A stretch of DNA of 64,000 bases from Blepharisma japonicum (lineage: Eukaryota; Ciliophora; Heterotrichea; Heterotrichida; Blepharismidae). The number at the start of each line of letters is the position of its first letter. The first letter of the stretch is position 1. The notes below the pieces were generated by a model. That model was given only the letters and a program-made list of their open reading frames with translations, did not search any database and was not told the origin of the DNA. The stretch is taken from contig CATKHK010000025.1 of assembly GCA_949751835.1 (NCBI GenBank), positions 248,001-312,000 on the forward strand, in the 5' to 3' direction. Shown one piece after another: positions 23,372 through 34,086 of the stretch. The position numbers and the translations under genes are program-made.

Positions 23372-26293
23372 TTAATACAAATTTCTTTTACTCATATTTC
23401 CCCTTGGTGTATTTTTCACCCAAACATCATTTTGGTAAGCAGCTCCAACCAAATTTGTTAACGTTTTATCAGATCTTTTCACCCTAGTTGTTTCTGATAT
23501 AGGCGGTAGCAATAAATCAATCTGTTTTGTTGCATCATATTGAGAGAGTGCTCCACTAATAGAAAGAGTACGCTTTGACTTATGGATTCTTGACGTATTG
23601 AAGCTATCATTGTGTCTTGGAGTTTGACCATCTGTTTCGAAGCTTAAATTCATTAAGGAGTCTGACCCAACTGATGATCATTTTTTTAAAGCTGAATCTT
23701 CTCTCCTGAACCCTATTCTATGTACATTCAAGTTTTTTGCATATTTCAAGTTGGTTGCTATTATATATAAGAGGGATTTTGTATTTATACCATCATCCAG
23801 GCTTAACCTTTTTCCAATACTTTTTGCATCTTTTGCTCTTATTGCAGTAATTATTTTTGCTCATCTGACTTGGTTAATCATGTTATTTCTGTCGCCTTTC
23901 CAATGATTTTTTGGAAAATCTTGAGGGATTTTCATTATTTTCTCTAATAATTCGTACTTCTTCTCATAGTTTAATAAGCCAGCGATTTCTTCTACAAGTT
24001 CTTTGAATCTTGGATTATAAATGTAAGGTGATAAATAGTTAGTAATTTCATCCTTTACATTTTGGGATATATTAGATTCTATAATTCCTTTCATAATAAT
24101 TTGATCAGACACATTTCTGGGTATTCGAGATTTTATATCTTCTTGATTTGATATATATTTTTCAACAAGTAGGAAAAATTTGAGAGCAGCGATTCTTCAG
24201 TTTCCATAGTACTCTTGACTATTTAGCCTTCGAGAGCTTTCTCTTGAAGACTTTCGTGACTCTTTTATTGGCAGTATTACCATGGAATTTGATTTTATTT
24301 CTTCTTCGCTGCTGACTTTAGGTTCTTCTTTAGTTTCATAAGGAAGGGCTATATTTTTTCATAAAATATCATAATTTGATGTCAGTAAATTTTCTATATA
24401 ATTTAATAATAAATCTTGCAAAAAATAAGACTCATTTATCTGGTTTAGCTCAATTTTCATTAAATCTTCAAGTTTCATATCTTTCATTATAGAGATTCTG
24501 CTAAATATTTCTGCAATATTGTCTTCAGGTTTTTGCTTTTCTGCATATACTTTTGATAATAATTCTATAAATCCATCAGAAAATTCTTGGTGGTTATTCC
24601 TCTTTTGTAATTTTACTTCTTCAATTCTTTCTATTTGAGGTCTTCGCTTGGTATATTTTGTATATTTTTTGCCTTCCTTTTTCTCAAAGCTTTCAATTGA
24701 GCTTTCGTTTTCAATTGATTGCGAGAGAAGCTTTTTCTTAAGATTTCTGCTTCTTATTGATTTTGTATCTCCTTCTACAGTCTTAAATATTACTCTTTCA
24801 GTAGATTTATTTTCAATAGAATTATCTTTTTCTGAAGAGACTACTATATCATTTTCTTGCTTAACTACAGTATCATTTTCTTGCTTAAATAGATCAATAT
24901 CATTCATTTCTTTGTCTTCTTCTTTATTTTCTGTAATAAATAAGTTTGCTTCAGTCTTTATAGCCCTAGGAGACTTATGCGACTTTTTTACAAGAGGAGC
25001 TGTTTCACTAACCGCCTTTTCATTGATTTTTGATAATTTGCTTGGGCTCTCTCTTATTTTTCCTTCTGCGTCTTCTGATTTTGTATGTGACTTTGATTCA
25101 TCATTTTTGGATGTTTCTAATTTAAAAGAGGCTAATATGCCTAAGATTTTCTGATATTGCTTTTCTGCAACATAGATTTCAATTCTTTTTTTGTCTGGTG
25201 GCGAAAATGGTATTTTGTCAATGAATTTCGTGATAATTTGTTCCAGCATTGTGATTTGTTGCATTTTTTCATTTATGTCTTTATTTGATTCATCATTTTT
25301 TGTGGTTGCTATTTGAAGTTTTGTTTTCGCTGATTTAAGATCTTGTTTTGTTTGCTCTATTAATTTTTCCTGCTTTTTCTTCGCTTTTTCAAAATTTGAG
25401 AGCTGCAAAAGTGCTGATCCTATATTTAGAACTCCAAACTCCTTGAATAGTTTATCTGACATCAAGCTTTCATTTTCTTCTTTTTTCCTGATAACTTCAA
25501 ATAAATCTTCAATTATTATTTGAAATCTTTCTCTGCTTATATTCTCGGCTCTTCTATTGTTTTCTATTGTTGTTTCTAATTTTTTAATATAAATCCCTGA
25601 TTTTTCTTTAATTCAGTCAATTTTTCTTCTTCATTTAGAATCCATTATTATAAGTTTTTTCTGAAAATTTTTTCTTTCTCTTTCCAATAACTTTTCAAGC
25701 TCAAAACCTTCTTTTCAAGCATCTAGCTAAGTAAATCTTACACTTATATCTCTAATATCTAGAAAGAAAGGCGCATCATACTGATTGATCGTTTCTAATT
25801 TTTCAACGACTTTTTCTCACTTTGGTGGGTTATTCTGCATAATTTTAAGCCCCTTATAAATCATTTCATCTCTTGTGTTATCTTCTGCATAATATTCTGC
25901 TATTGTATTATCGATCTTTTTCAGGTGTTTTTTCATTATATTCATCGTGCTTAGTGTGTATTTATTGTACTCTTCTTCTAATCTTGCAAGTTCTTCTATA
26001 TATCCTTGTGCTTTGTCAGGTGAATTTAAGCTTGTTCTTGAGGCATTATTTGGATTTTTTATTCTTTGAATTTTTTGAGCTAAATCACTATACATAATTA
26101 AAGAGATCTAAATAAATAATACTTCTTGAGCTGCATGTGTCAGAATCTCTTGTATATCTTTATTTTTCAGCATCCTTTTAGCCCAAATAAGTTTATTTTC
26201 CTGATATTTTGAAGCTTCATCTTCAGCTACTTTTTGATTCGACAAGTATAAAGTCATAAAATTTTCAAGTTCTTCATGAGTTTTCTTTTCCAT
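23372..26293 (-). CDS. Hypothetical 963-aa coiled-coil protein
   Basis: The model runs from ATG 26291-26293 to TAA 23372-23374 with two 15-nt introns: 26108-26122 (GTATTATTTATTTAG) and 25727-25741 (GTAAGATTTACTTAG). Several UGA codons are read as Trp; together these join five otherwise separate open stretches. The first ~470 residues are coiled coil (Lys/Glu/Ile rich). A Ser/Glu/Lys-rich disordered section with short repeats (KQENDTVV, KQENDIVV) follows, then a helical region and a basic C-terminus. I do not recognise the family. Its start lies 30 bp downstream of the bisphosphate nucleotidase stop. Confidence 0.7.
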
Positions 26294-26323
26294 TTTAATA
26301 TTGTATAATTTAATGAAGAAATT

Positions 26324-27217
26324 TTAATTTTGATTGTTAAATTCCCTCCAAGCTTCAAGTACTCTTTGTGCGTCTTCTCTTTTTGAGCTTATTACAAATC
26401 CGTCTTTATTCTTTATTGGCTGATCTTTATCATATAAAATTTTTTGTCCATTTAAATCAGATACAAATCCTCCGATTCCTTGTATAATTCCCTCTCCTGC
26501 ACATGTATCTCATTTGCTTGTCAATTCTCTATTGAACACATAAGTAGATGCGTTTCCTGATATTACTAATACAGAATCATACCCAGTCCCATCTGCATAT
26601 AAATTTCTTTCAGCATTTAAAGTTTTAAAAAATGCTTCACCATGAGGAATTTGCCAATGTTTGGTTTGTACAACTGAAAAATCATTTGGCTTAATGAAGC
26701 TGCTTTCATTAAAATCTCCAAAGCATGAGTGAATGCCTATTCCAAGACCTCCCCAATATGTAGGTGATCTATCAGCAAATGGATGATGAATTATCCCCAT
26801 AATTGCATTAGACTCATATGCAATCCCTATCAAAGTTGTTACCCCTATCAGCTCACCAATAGTGAAATTATAAGTCCCATCTAAAGGATCAACCCATAGC
26901 ACTAATTTGCTTAAATCAAGGTCTCTTAATTCAGCAGGGAAAATTTCTTCAGGAATTAAGTCTAAATTCACTTGTTTTATGTCAGAATCTGCTAATTCTA
27001 CTTGCTCTTCACCAATAATATTAATCCCAGGGAATAAATTATAGAGAGTACCCATGATGATCTTTTGTGAATTGATATCAGCAACTGTGCATGGATCATT
27101 ATGGCCTTTATAAACAGTTTGCAAGGTACCGTCAGAGTGAACACTTTTTATTATGTTCCCAGAAAGCTCAGCTAGTTGAATGCATGCTGATAAAAGTCTG
27201 TGTGCTTTTATTAGCAT
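26324..27217 (-). CDS. 3'(2'),5'-bisphosphate nucleotidase / inositol monophosphatase-like (BPNT1 type)
   Basis: The protein is 297 aa, from ATG 27215-27217 to TAA 26324-26326. The Li+-sensitive phosphatase motifs are present: IIGEEQ, WVDPLDGT (the DPxDGT metal site), and WDTCAGE near residues 236-242, whose Trp is a UGA codon. The sequence is closest in feel to BPNT1, which removes the 3'-phosphate from PAP in the cytosol; an inositol polyphosphate 1-phosphatase cannot be excluded. It is divergent from the RING gene, with 80 bp between starts. Confidence 0.9.
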
Positions 27218-27297
27218 AATATTAATAGCTTTATTGATACAAGAAATATGTAGATAACCTTCCTAAAATTTAGGTATAAGTATAATAATTATAAAAA

Positions 27298-27930
27298 ATG
27301 GAATCAGACATCAGAGACGACTTTCAATGTGTCATATGCTTAGGTGTGCTAATAGGCCCAGTTTTCCATGCAGCTTGTAAAAAATACTTTTGCAGCGAAT
27401 GCATCAACCAATATATGAGAAGTTCTCATGACTGTCCTTACTGTAGAGGCCCTCTTTCATCATCTTCAGTTCTGCCTGACCCAAATCTCTCAGAAATAAT
27501 CTCAATAACTGAATTTACTTGCAACTGTGGAGCGAAAATGCCTTATTCGGGCTACAACAACCATATGGGCGAGTGCACTTCTATAAGAGCTTTAATCAAG
27601 CACGCAGTTGAGACTACTGAGAAGCCCCCAGTTCCTGTAGTGAATAGATGGACTTTCAAATGCCCCTGTTGTGACCAAAGAAATCTAGATAGGCAAGGGC
27701 TATTAGATCATTATTCTCAAAGGCATAGAGGAAAATCTGGGGTTTGCCCGATCTGTTCTGCAATGCCCTGGGGTGATCCAAACTATGTAAGTAGCAATTT
27801 AAACAGCCATCTCCAATCCAGGCATAAATACGACACTGACACTTATACTGTAAATTCTACTTAGGATTATTCTATGGACGATGATTCAATATTGCAAAAG
27901 GTTTTGCAAGATTCCCTTTATAATAGATAG
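27298..27930 (+). CDS. RING / zinc-finger / UIM E3 ligase, RNF114-RNF138-like
   Basis: The protein is 205 aa, from ATG 27298 to TAG 27928-27930. A 15-nt intron at 27850-27864 (GTAAATTCTACTTAG) separates the main part from a C-terminal exon. Domain order is RING (CVIC ... CSEC ... CPYC, residues ~11-50), a CxC...H...C zinc finger (~75-98), two C2H2-type fingers (CPCCDQRN...H...H and CPIC...H...H), and a C-terminal UIM (MDDDSILQKVLQDSL). This is the RNF114/125/138/166 architecture. The UIM only appears if the intron is removed, which supports the splice. The RING position normally held by His (C-x-H-x-F-C) is Lys here. Such ligases ubiquitinate through E2 recruitment; the substrate is unknown. 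Confidence 0.9.
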
Positions 27931-27963
27931 AAGCCTTAACTTAATAGTTTTTTGCCTAATATA

Positions 27964-28389
27964 ATGGGAAAGATTAAAGAAGTATGGCTATTTGTTCAAG
28001 CAATTGCGTGCTTTAGGCTTGCTCAGTATTATTTATATGATTTTCGAGTCGCAGTAGGCCCTTCAATGCTTCCTACTATTTCAGATGCAGGCGACGTGCT
28101 ATTGATTGATAAATTGACTCCAAGAATCGGAAGTTTGAAAAAAGGGGATGTAATATTGGCAGAAAATCCTATGAAACCTAATAATCAGCTTTGTAAAAGA
28201 GTTATATGTGGGCCTGGGGAGGTGGCTGAGGTTGATGGCCAGGAGTATTTGGTACCTGAAGGGCATATTTGGATTGAAGGAGATAATAAATCACAATCAT
28301 TTGACTCAAGGAACTTTGGACCAATTTCTATAGGATTAGTTGAAGGAAAAGTGGCTTATAAATTATGGCCTAAAATTGAAAAGTTATAA
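27964..28389 (+). CDS. Mitochondrial inner membrane protease subunit (IMP1-like, S26 signal peptidase)
   Basis: The protein is 141 aa, from ATG 27964-27966 to TAA 28387-28389. The nucleophile motif VGPSMLPT has Ser at 34, and the general-base Lys is at 78 in CKRVICGPGE. The C-terminal IWIEGDNKSQSFDSRNFGPI box is typical of S26 proteases. One N-terminal hydrophobic segment precedes the catalytic Ser. Size and motifs match IMMP1L/Imp1, which trims presequences in the mitochondrial intermembrane space. It begins 33 bp after the RING gene stop. Confidence 0.92.
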   Translation: MGKIKEVWLFVQAIACFRLAQYYLYDFRVAVGPSMLPTISDAGDVLLIDKLTPRIGSLKKGDVILAENPMKPNNQLCKRVICGPGEVAEVDGQEYLVPEGHIWIEGDNKSQSFDSRNFGPISIGLVEGKVAYKLWPKIEKL

Positions 28390-28405
28390 AAATATAAAAG
28401 ATAAG

Positions 28406-29413
28406 TTATATCCATATGCCACCTTTGGGTGCTCTTCCTCCACCTGGGATGAATTGTCCTCCTTTGTAGAATTTCTTCCCAGGTACTTTGTCTTCAGGTT
28501 TCTTCTGTTGTTCTTCATGAGATAAAGCTTTTGAAGACACTTTATTTTGAGGAGATTTAATGGAGGATTTTTCTTCGCTTATAATTTTACTTTCTTCAAA
28601 GTACTTGTCAATTAATTCTTGCTTTTTCTTTTGCTGCCTTAATATTTCATTCTTCATTAATTGCTTTTTTGAAGCTTCTATTTCTGTGTTTTGAGTTTCA
28701 ATTATTCCTTTTTCTATAATTTCAGTTTCAAAACCATTGAAAATCTCTGCTTTATTTATTTCTTCTTTTTTTGCAGGTCTCGCTGCAGATTTTAGAGATT
28801 TTGATGATGCAGAAACTTTGAATTCTCCCTGTCTTTGGATTTGCCTGTTTCTCGCATTTTTAAGTAATTTTTTATGTAATTTTAATAATTGTTCTTTTAT
28901 GTCATTTTTTTCTTCTTTTAAATCATTATTTTTCTTAGCATCAAAAGCCTCAATATCTCCATTTTTCCCTTCTTTACAAATAAAATTACCGTTCTCATCT
29001 TTTAATTCTTCATATACGCTTTTCAGTTTATCCTTTAGCTCTGGAGGAAAATTTAACTGATTTATAATTTCATATTGTTTCTTTATTCTCTTAATAACTT
29101 CAGGCTTTTTAACGCGTTTTGGTATATTGATAGCTTTCTTTATTTTATGGTCTAATTTTCTGTCATCAATTCGATTCTCTTTTCGAGATTTTAGCACTAA
29201 ATTAATATCTTTATTCATTTCTCTTATTACGTCGTCTGTGCTTTTAAGTTTAGTTATATTATTTTTTGAAATAATATTGTTGAGTATTTCAAAAGAAAAT
29301 ATATGAGCTGCGTCCTGATCTGCACTTAATTTGCCAAATTTTAACTGTCCAATTGTTCTCCGTTGGATAGTTTCTTGGTAAACTTCTACAGGGCCGTGTG
29401 ATCTGGTATGCAT
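28406..29413 (-). CDS. Hypothetical Lys/Glu-rich protein with C-terminal KGGQFIPGGGR motif
   Basis: The protein is 335 aa, from ATG 29411-29413 (MHTRSHGPVEVYQ) to TAA 28406-28408. It is strongly basic and mostly helical, rich in Lys, Glu, Asn and Ile. The last ~20 residues form a sharply different Gly-rich tail, KFYKGGQFIPGGGRAPKGG followed by IWI. The tail looks conserved and may be a binding motif or a tag for assembly. Function unknown. It converges with the IMP1-like gene (16 bp between stops) and diverges from the ubiquitin-like gene (101 bp). Confidence 0.7.
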   Translation of the reverse strand: MHTRSHGPVEVYQETIQRRTIGQLKFGKLSADQDAAHIFSFEILNNIISKNNITKLKSTDDVIREMNKDINLVLKSRKENRIDDRKLDHKIKKAINIPKRVKKPEVIKRIKKQYEIINQLNFPPELKDKLKSVYEELKDENGNFICKEGKNGDIEAFDAKKNNDLKEEKNDIKEQLLKLHKKLLKNARNRQIQRQGEFKVSASSKSLKSAARPAKKEEINKAEIFNGFETEIIEKGIIETQNTEIEASKKQLMKNEILRQQKKKQELIDKYFEESKIISEEKSSIKSPQNKVSSKALSHEEQQKKPEDKVPGKKFYKGGQFIPGGGRAPKGGIWI

Positions 29414-29514
29414 ATATTTATTACAATCTAGATAAAATGTTGGTGTTTAATCATCTAAAAGTTATCAAAAATATTAAAATTTTTGGATTGTAATCTACAT
29501 ATTTTAAATATATA

Positions 29515-30729
29515 ATGGTTGAGACTGAAAGAGAAATAAGCCTCAGCTGACTTTACTGCCAAGATCATGTAATAAAATTAGGCAGTGACATACAGAAGCT
29601 AAAGGAAAATATAGAAAATGCTACAGGGATTCCTGCAGATCTTCAAATAATTCAGATTGATAAAGCTATATTTGAAGAAGGGAAACTTTATGAATCAATT
29701 TTGCAAAAACCTGGCTCAACTTTGAGGGTTTTAAGTAGTGAGCCTAAGTTTATTGAATACAATAATAAGTATGAAGGGATCTCTTTTGAGCGAGAGGAAA
29801 TTAAAGATTCACCTGTCGATAATATGATTCCAGAAGAATCCAAAGAAGTTGAGCTTATTATTCTTGTAAAAAATGAAAAACAAATAGTCAATATAAAAGA
29901 TTCATGCACGATTTTAGACTTAAAATACAAAATTGAGAAAAATTTGAATATTGCTTTTGGCTACCAAATACTTTTTTATAAAGGAATTGTGCTGAGAAAT
30001 AAACAACAAATTAATGAGCTAGAACTGAATACCACCCCAATAAAATTAATGAAAAGAGTGACAGGGAAAGAATTTAATATTGATAAAGTGTTTAATTTGA
30101 AAATTTCACATGAAAATTCATCATTTACACTTGTGGTATCTCCTACAATTACTATTGAAGCAGTCAAAACATTTATATTCAATAAGCATGGATTTGAACA
30201 AAATTCTCAGTCTCTATATTTCAAAGAAAAATTGTTAGAAGATTATGAAATTTTAAATTCAATTTTTCAAAGCTCTGAGCCAGAGTTGACTTTAATAACC
30301 AGACAAATAGGCTCTGGAGTAAAAAAAAAAACTAATGTGCTGGCAGTTGATTTGCTAACTAAAAAACAAACTTCTGATAAAGTAAACAAATACATAAAGC
30401 CTATAACTCGTATTTTCAATATATTTATTCAATGCACAAATAATCAATGCGAAGAAATCAAAAATATTCAGTTTGATGAAGGCCTTATAATTGGATATAA
30501 AGATTTTGAATTGGTATGCGAATGTGGTTCATCAGTAAACGTTGATATTGTTGCCCATGAAGCGTGCTGAAAGTTTTGTGGGATCAAAAATGGGAATAGA
30601 GTTATTCTTAATAATCGCAGATCTGAAAAGAATAATCCATCTTTCATTTTAGAAGAAAATAAGCAGATTAGTGATTTACGCAATTTTTCAGAGTTCAGGT
30701 TTGAGGTTAAAAAGATCAGAGCTTCTTAA
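29515..30729 (+). CDS. Protein with three ubiquitin-like domains and a Cys-rich C-terminus
   Basis: The protein is 404 aa, from ATG 29515-29517 to TAA 30727-30729. UGA codons near residue 12 and after EAC (30568-30570) are read as Trp. Three ubiquitin-like units of about 70-75 residues are visible: residues ~5-75, ~105-180 (ELIILVKNEKQIVNIKD ... KIEKNLNIA...YQILFYKG) and ~190-265 (FNLKISHENSSFTLVV...SLYFKEKLLEDYE). None ends in a processed Gly-Gly followed by the next unit, so this is not polyubiquitin. The C-terminus carries paired cysteines (CTNNQC, CECG, C..FC) that could bind zinc. Function unknown. Confidence 0.75.
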
Positions 30730-30832
30730 TCATAATATAATAAATTTTATTTTAATAATATTAATACAAAATAATTCGATTTTATTGCATATCATAATTA
30801 TATTTAAGAAACCAAATAATTTAATCAAACTT

Positions 30833-31984
30833 TTAAGTAGTAATTATGTAATCTCTTTTCATTTCTAAGAATTTTCTCAGTTCAGATCTGACATACAAGT
30901 CTTTAAAGTCCAGAGATAAAGGTCTTTCGAAATATTGCATTATAAGCTTATCAGGCACTTCAAATACACTCTTGAAGCTCCATTTCGGACATTTATCTTT
31001 ATCTACCAAAATCGCTCTCACTCCTTCATATACATCATCACCAGCTGCAAAGTTCATTGAAATTCTATATTCCATTGTGAAAACTTCTTCCAAGCTCATT
31101 TGTATGCCTCTCCTTATTTGCTCAAATGCTACTTTTTGTGATACAGGACTAAGCTTCATCAAGTCTTGATACGTTTTCTTCCCAAAGCTTGATTGTGAAG
31201 CCGCACATCTAGTATGAATTTCCTCAAGACTTGTGACTCCTCCAAAGTGTCTTTCAATTTCCTCGTAAAAACTATTATTTTCGTCAACCTTTTCAGCAAA
31301 TTTATCCACAAGTTTTTTAATTCCCACAACATTTGTATGCGGATTGACTTTTTCAATGAGCTGTTCAGTCAGATCAGCGATTCTGTCACTAGGGACATAA
31401 TGAGTGGCAACTCCTGCTTGAACTAATTCAGTTGAGTTTAGCCTGCTCCCAGTGACTGCTAAATATAAGCCTAAGCTTCCTGGAAGTCTTGATAAGAAAT
31501 AGCTTGACCCCACATCTGGATATAGCCCGATCCCACATTCTGGCATTGCAAAAATTGACCTTTCTGTGGCGATTCTTATAGGTGAATGAATTGTAATACC
31601 AGCACCTCCACCCATAGTGATCCCGTCCCATACACTAATTTGGATTGGCCTCATTCGGGCAAAGCCATAATCAGTGACATATTCCTTTCGAAAGAAAATC
31701 GATGGGAGAGTTGATTTTGGATCTTTTTGCTTGGCCTCGTAGACTGTTTTTAAATCTCCACCAGCTGAAAATGCTTTGTCACCTTCACCAGTGACAAGAA
31801 CAGCGCAAGTGTCCTTGTCTTGGTCCCAGTCTTTTAGATTTTGCATGAGGACATCAAACATCTCAATGTTCATAGAGTTCAAAGATTTAGGACGGTTGAG
31901 CTTGACGTGGCATAGATGGCGGCTGTACTTGCTTAAAACTGGTACATCTGAAGAGAAAAAGCGTAGAGAAATTCTATGTATCAT
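30833..31984 (-). CDS. HIBCH: 3-hydroxyisobutyryl-CoA hydrolase (HIBCH), mitochondrial
   Basis: The protein is 383 aa, from ATG 31982-31984 (MIHRISLRFFSS, a likely mitochondrial presequence rich in Arg/Ser) to TAA 30833-30835. Crotonase-fold motifs are clear: KAFSAGGDLK (oxyanion hole), WDGITMGGGAGI, and PECGIGLYPDVG, with the Glu and Asp used by HIBCH enzymes. The ~80-residue C-terminal extension with CPKWS near the end is typical of HIBCH and distinguishes it from simple enoyl-CoA hydratases. It acts in valine breakdown. Confidence 0.94.
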   Translation of the reverse strand: MIHRISLRFFSSDVPVLSKYSRHLCHVKLNRPKSLNSMNIEMFDVLMQNLKDWDQDKDTCAVLVTGEGDKAFSAGGDLKTVYEAKQKDPKSTLPSIFFRKEYVTDYGFARMRPIQISVWDGITMGGGAGITIHSPIRIATERSIFAMPECGIGLYPDVGSSYFLSRLPGSLGLYLAVTGSRLNSTELVQAGVATHYVPSDRIADLTEQLIEKVNPHTNVVGIKKLVDKFAEKVDENNSFYEEIERHFGGVTSLEEIHTRCAASQSSFGKKTYQDLMKLSPVSQKVAFEQIRRGIQMSLEEVFTMEYRISMNFAAGDDVYEGVRAILVDKDKCPKWSFKSVFEVPDKLIMQYFERPLSLDFKDLYVRSELRKFLEMKRDYIITT

Positions 31985-32666
31985 AATTTTCTTAATAAGA
32001 TATGCCAATTAAAGAAATTTAAATATGAGGTTAGAGAGTGATTATTATATGTTTTAGATTCTTTTAAAAATATATAGTATAGAAAATTCTAATAAATTAT
32101 ATATTGGGTAAATAGCTAGGATTTGCTAAAAATTTATCGTTGTTATGCTATTAAAGCTAAATTCTAATAATAATTCTAATATTTTAGTGAAATCAAGCTT
32201 CTCAAATCAGCTCTTTATCTTACAAATTCACTTTCATTAGTTCCATCAGCATGAGCCAAATTTACAATTAGTTCATATAATATGTAGCTTAATGGGAACA
32301 AATGCAGGGCTGCACTATAATGATAGAGGAAATATAGATTCCCTTAGTTTTACAGACAATTTTTTTAGGAAAAGAGCTTTAATTTCCTGCTTCATAAAAT
32401 CAAGAGAACTTCTTTAGCTTTAGAATCTAAACAACCTCATATCTTTGCGACCTGATCGTGATTTGGCCCCTTAAAACTCAATTATCTAAAAGCTAGAGAG
32501 AAAGATAAAATGCTTATATTTGAGTTAAAGATATAAGCTAAAGAGTGAGACTAGCTTTGATAGCATTTATTTAATTCAAAATATAATGCGTATCATAATT
32601 TTGGCTTACACCATTTAAGATATGAAGTCTGACTTAAGGATGCTTATAATAATTATATCCAAAATT
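31985..32666. other. Intergenic, no gene recognised
   Basis: These 682 bp lie upstream of the first membrane-protein gene and of HIBCH. The stretch is AT-rich with stops in all frames even when UGA is read as Trp. A TATAATAATTATAT-like run sits just before 32667. I see no RNA structure or repeat beyond short AT runs. Confidence 0.5.
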
Positions 32667-33707
32667 ATGCTATCAACCTTGTGTTTCTTAGCAATCGCAA
32701 CTATTTTTGATTACCTTCCAAGCTCTGATGTTCTTAAGCATTTCAAGTACGTACCAATATGCCTTATATCTCCTTGGTTATTTTACACTTTAAAATGTTT
32801 TTGCATCTATGATGAAATCTTATCCAAAACTGTAGATTTCGTCATAAGTTATGATAAATGCAGCTTTTCTATAGAAAACGAAGAAGATTCTACTATGACA
32901 TCAATTTTAAACTTTACTTATTATTTTCTTGTAGATGTTAGAGCTAATTATATCGTATCATGATATCTTTTACTAAAAATATGATACTTTAGTCAACCAA
33001 ATGAAAAATGAATTGATCATGCTTTCCATAATCTTACTACGACTACTGTTTTTCTTTGAAATCAAGAAATGAGTTGATATATTATCACAAGAAATTGAAT
33101 TTTTGTCTGTACTGCATTTGTACTTCAAGATAAATTTCATCCAACTAAGCTTCATCTCTATCATGGATACTCCAAGCTTCAATTCCTTTTGCTCTTCGTT
33201 AAAAATTGAGCGATATGCTTTGCAATAAATACTTTCTTTTTAGGTTTCGTTTTTTGTATCAATTTTGGACTGCTTAATTATTGGAGAGAAATTTTAAGAA
33301 TAATTTTGGAGGTAAGCTATACATTATTCTGAGCATTTTTGATATGGATTTATACAGATACATCTGTAGGAGTTTTATACTTTATTACCTCAAATTATCA
33401 GAAAAAGGGAAGGAACATCTATGAAGTTATTTTATTTGCAGTATTTATGTTCTGAGGACTTTTTAAGCTGGCTTCAATAGGTCTATTTTTTAACGCAGTA
33501 GTTTTATTAGTAGAGTATTACTATCATATTCCATTTGCATCTAGTGTACAAATTAAACTTATTCAATTGACTGCTTTTGCGCTCTTTCTGGGTTGTCCTA
33601 AAATGATTCGTGGGAAGAAATATAGAAAATGACTTTGGTCAACAGATCTTTTGTCACTCTGCTTTTCGCTTTACATCTTAAAATGTATTTTCACTTTTAT
33701 TTTTTAA
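32667..33707 (+). CDS. Multipass membrane protein, tandem family member 1
   Basis: The frame carries 10 UGA and 4 UGG codons and ends at TAA 33705-33707. I chose ATG 32667-32669 (MLSTLCFLAIATIFDYLP, 346 aa) over the in-frame ATG at 32622. It aligns with the start of the next gene, and the DNA just before both starts shares a TATAATAATTATAT-like run. The protein is rich in Phe, Ile, Leu, Tyr and Trp with about seven or eight hydrophobic segments. A conserved PNEKWID motif lies between segments, and the C-terminal block FWGLFKLASIGLFFNAVVLL is shared with member 2. No known family is recognised; a receptor or transporter-like role is guesswork. Confidence 0.75.
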
Positions 33708-34086
33708 TATAATTTCATTGTTATAATCTAATGTTAATAACTTAACAAGTTGTATCGGTTTAAATAATTCAGATGTATTTATAATTTATGTTAACTTCGA
33801 ATGCATTAGCTGGTTAATTAGCTTATATTTTTGGGATTTAACTAATTGGGTCATTAAAATCAACTTTATACATATAATTTATTATATTTATAATTTAAAA
33901 CTACTTTTAAATAAACATGAGGATAGCTTGAGCTATAATAAAACTTAAGTTGTCATTTCTTAGACCAATTTATTTGTTTACTTTGAAAAATCTTCATGGA
34001 GACTAGATTAGCGTGAAAGCCATATTCTATCCCGCTCCTCAAATTCTAACTAAAATATAGATTATAATAATTATATCTTAAAATCT
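33708..34086. other. Intergenic between membrane-protein genes 1 and 2
   Basis: These 379 bp are AT-rich with stops in every frame. I see nothing in the stretch other than the promoter-like ATTATAATAATTATATC run just upstream of 34087. Confidence 0.5.

Noticed and set aside
31985-32621. Decayed gene or tRNA upstream of the membrane gene cluster
   Set aside because: Frames are full of UAA/UAG on both strands and no cloverleaf or family motif is visible.
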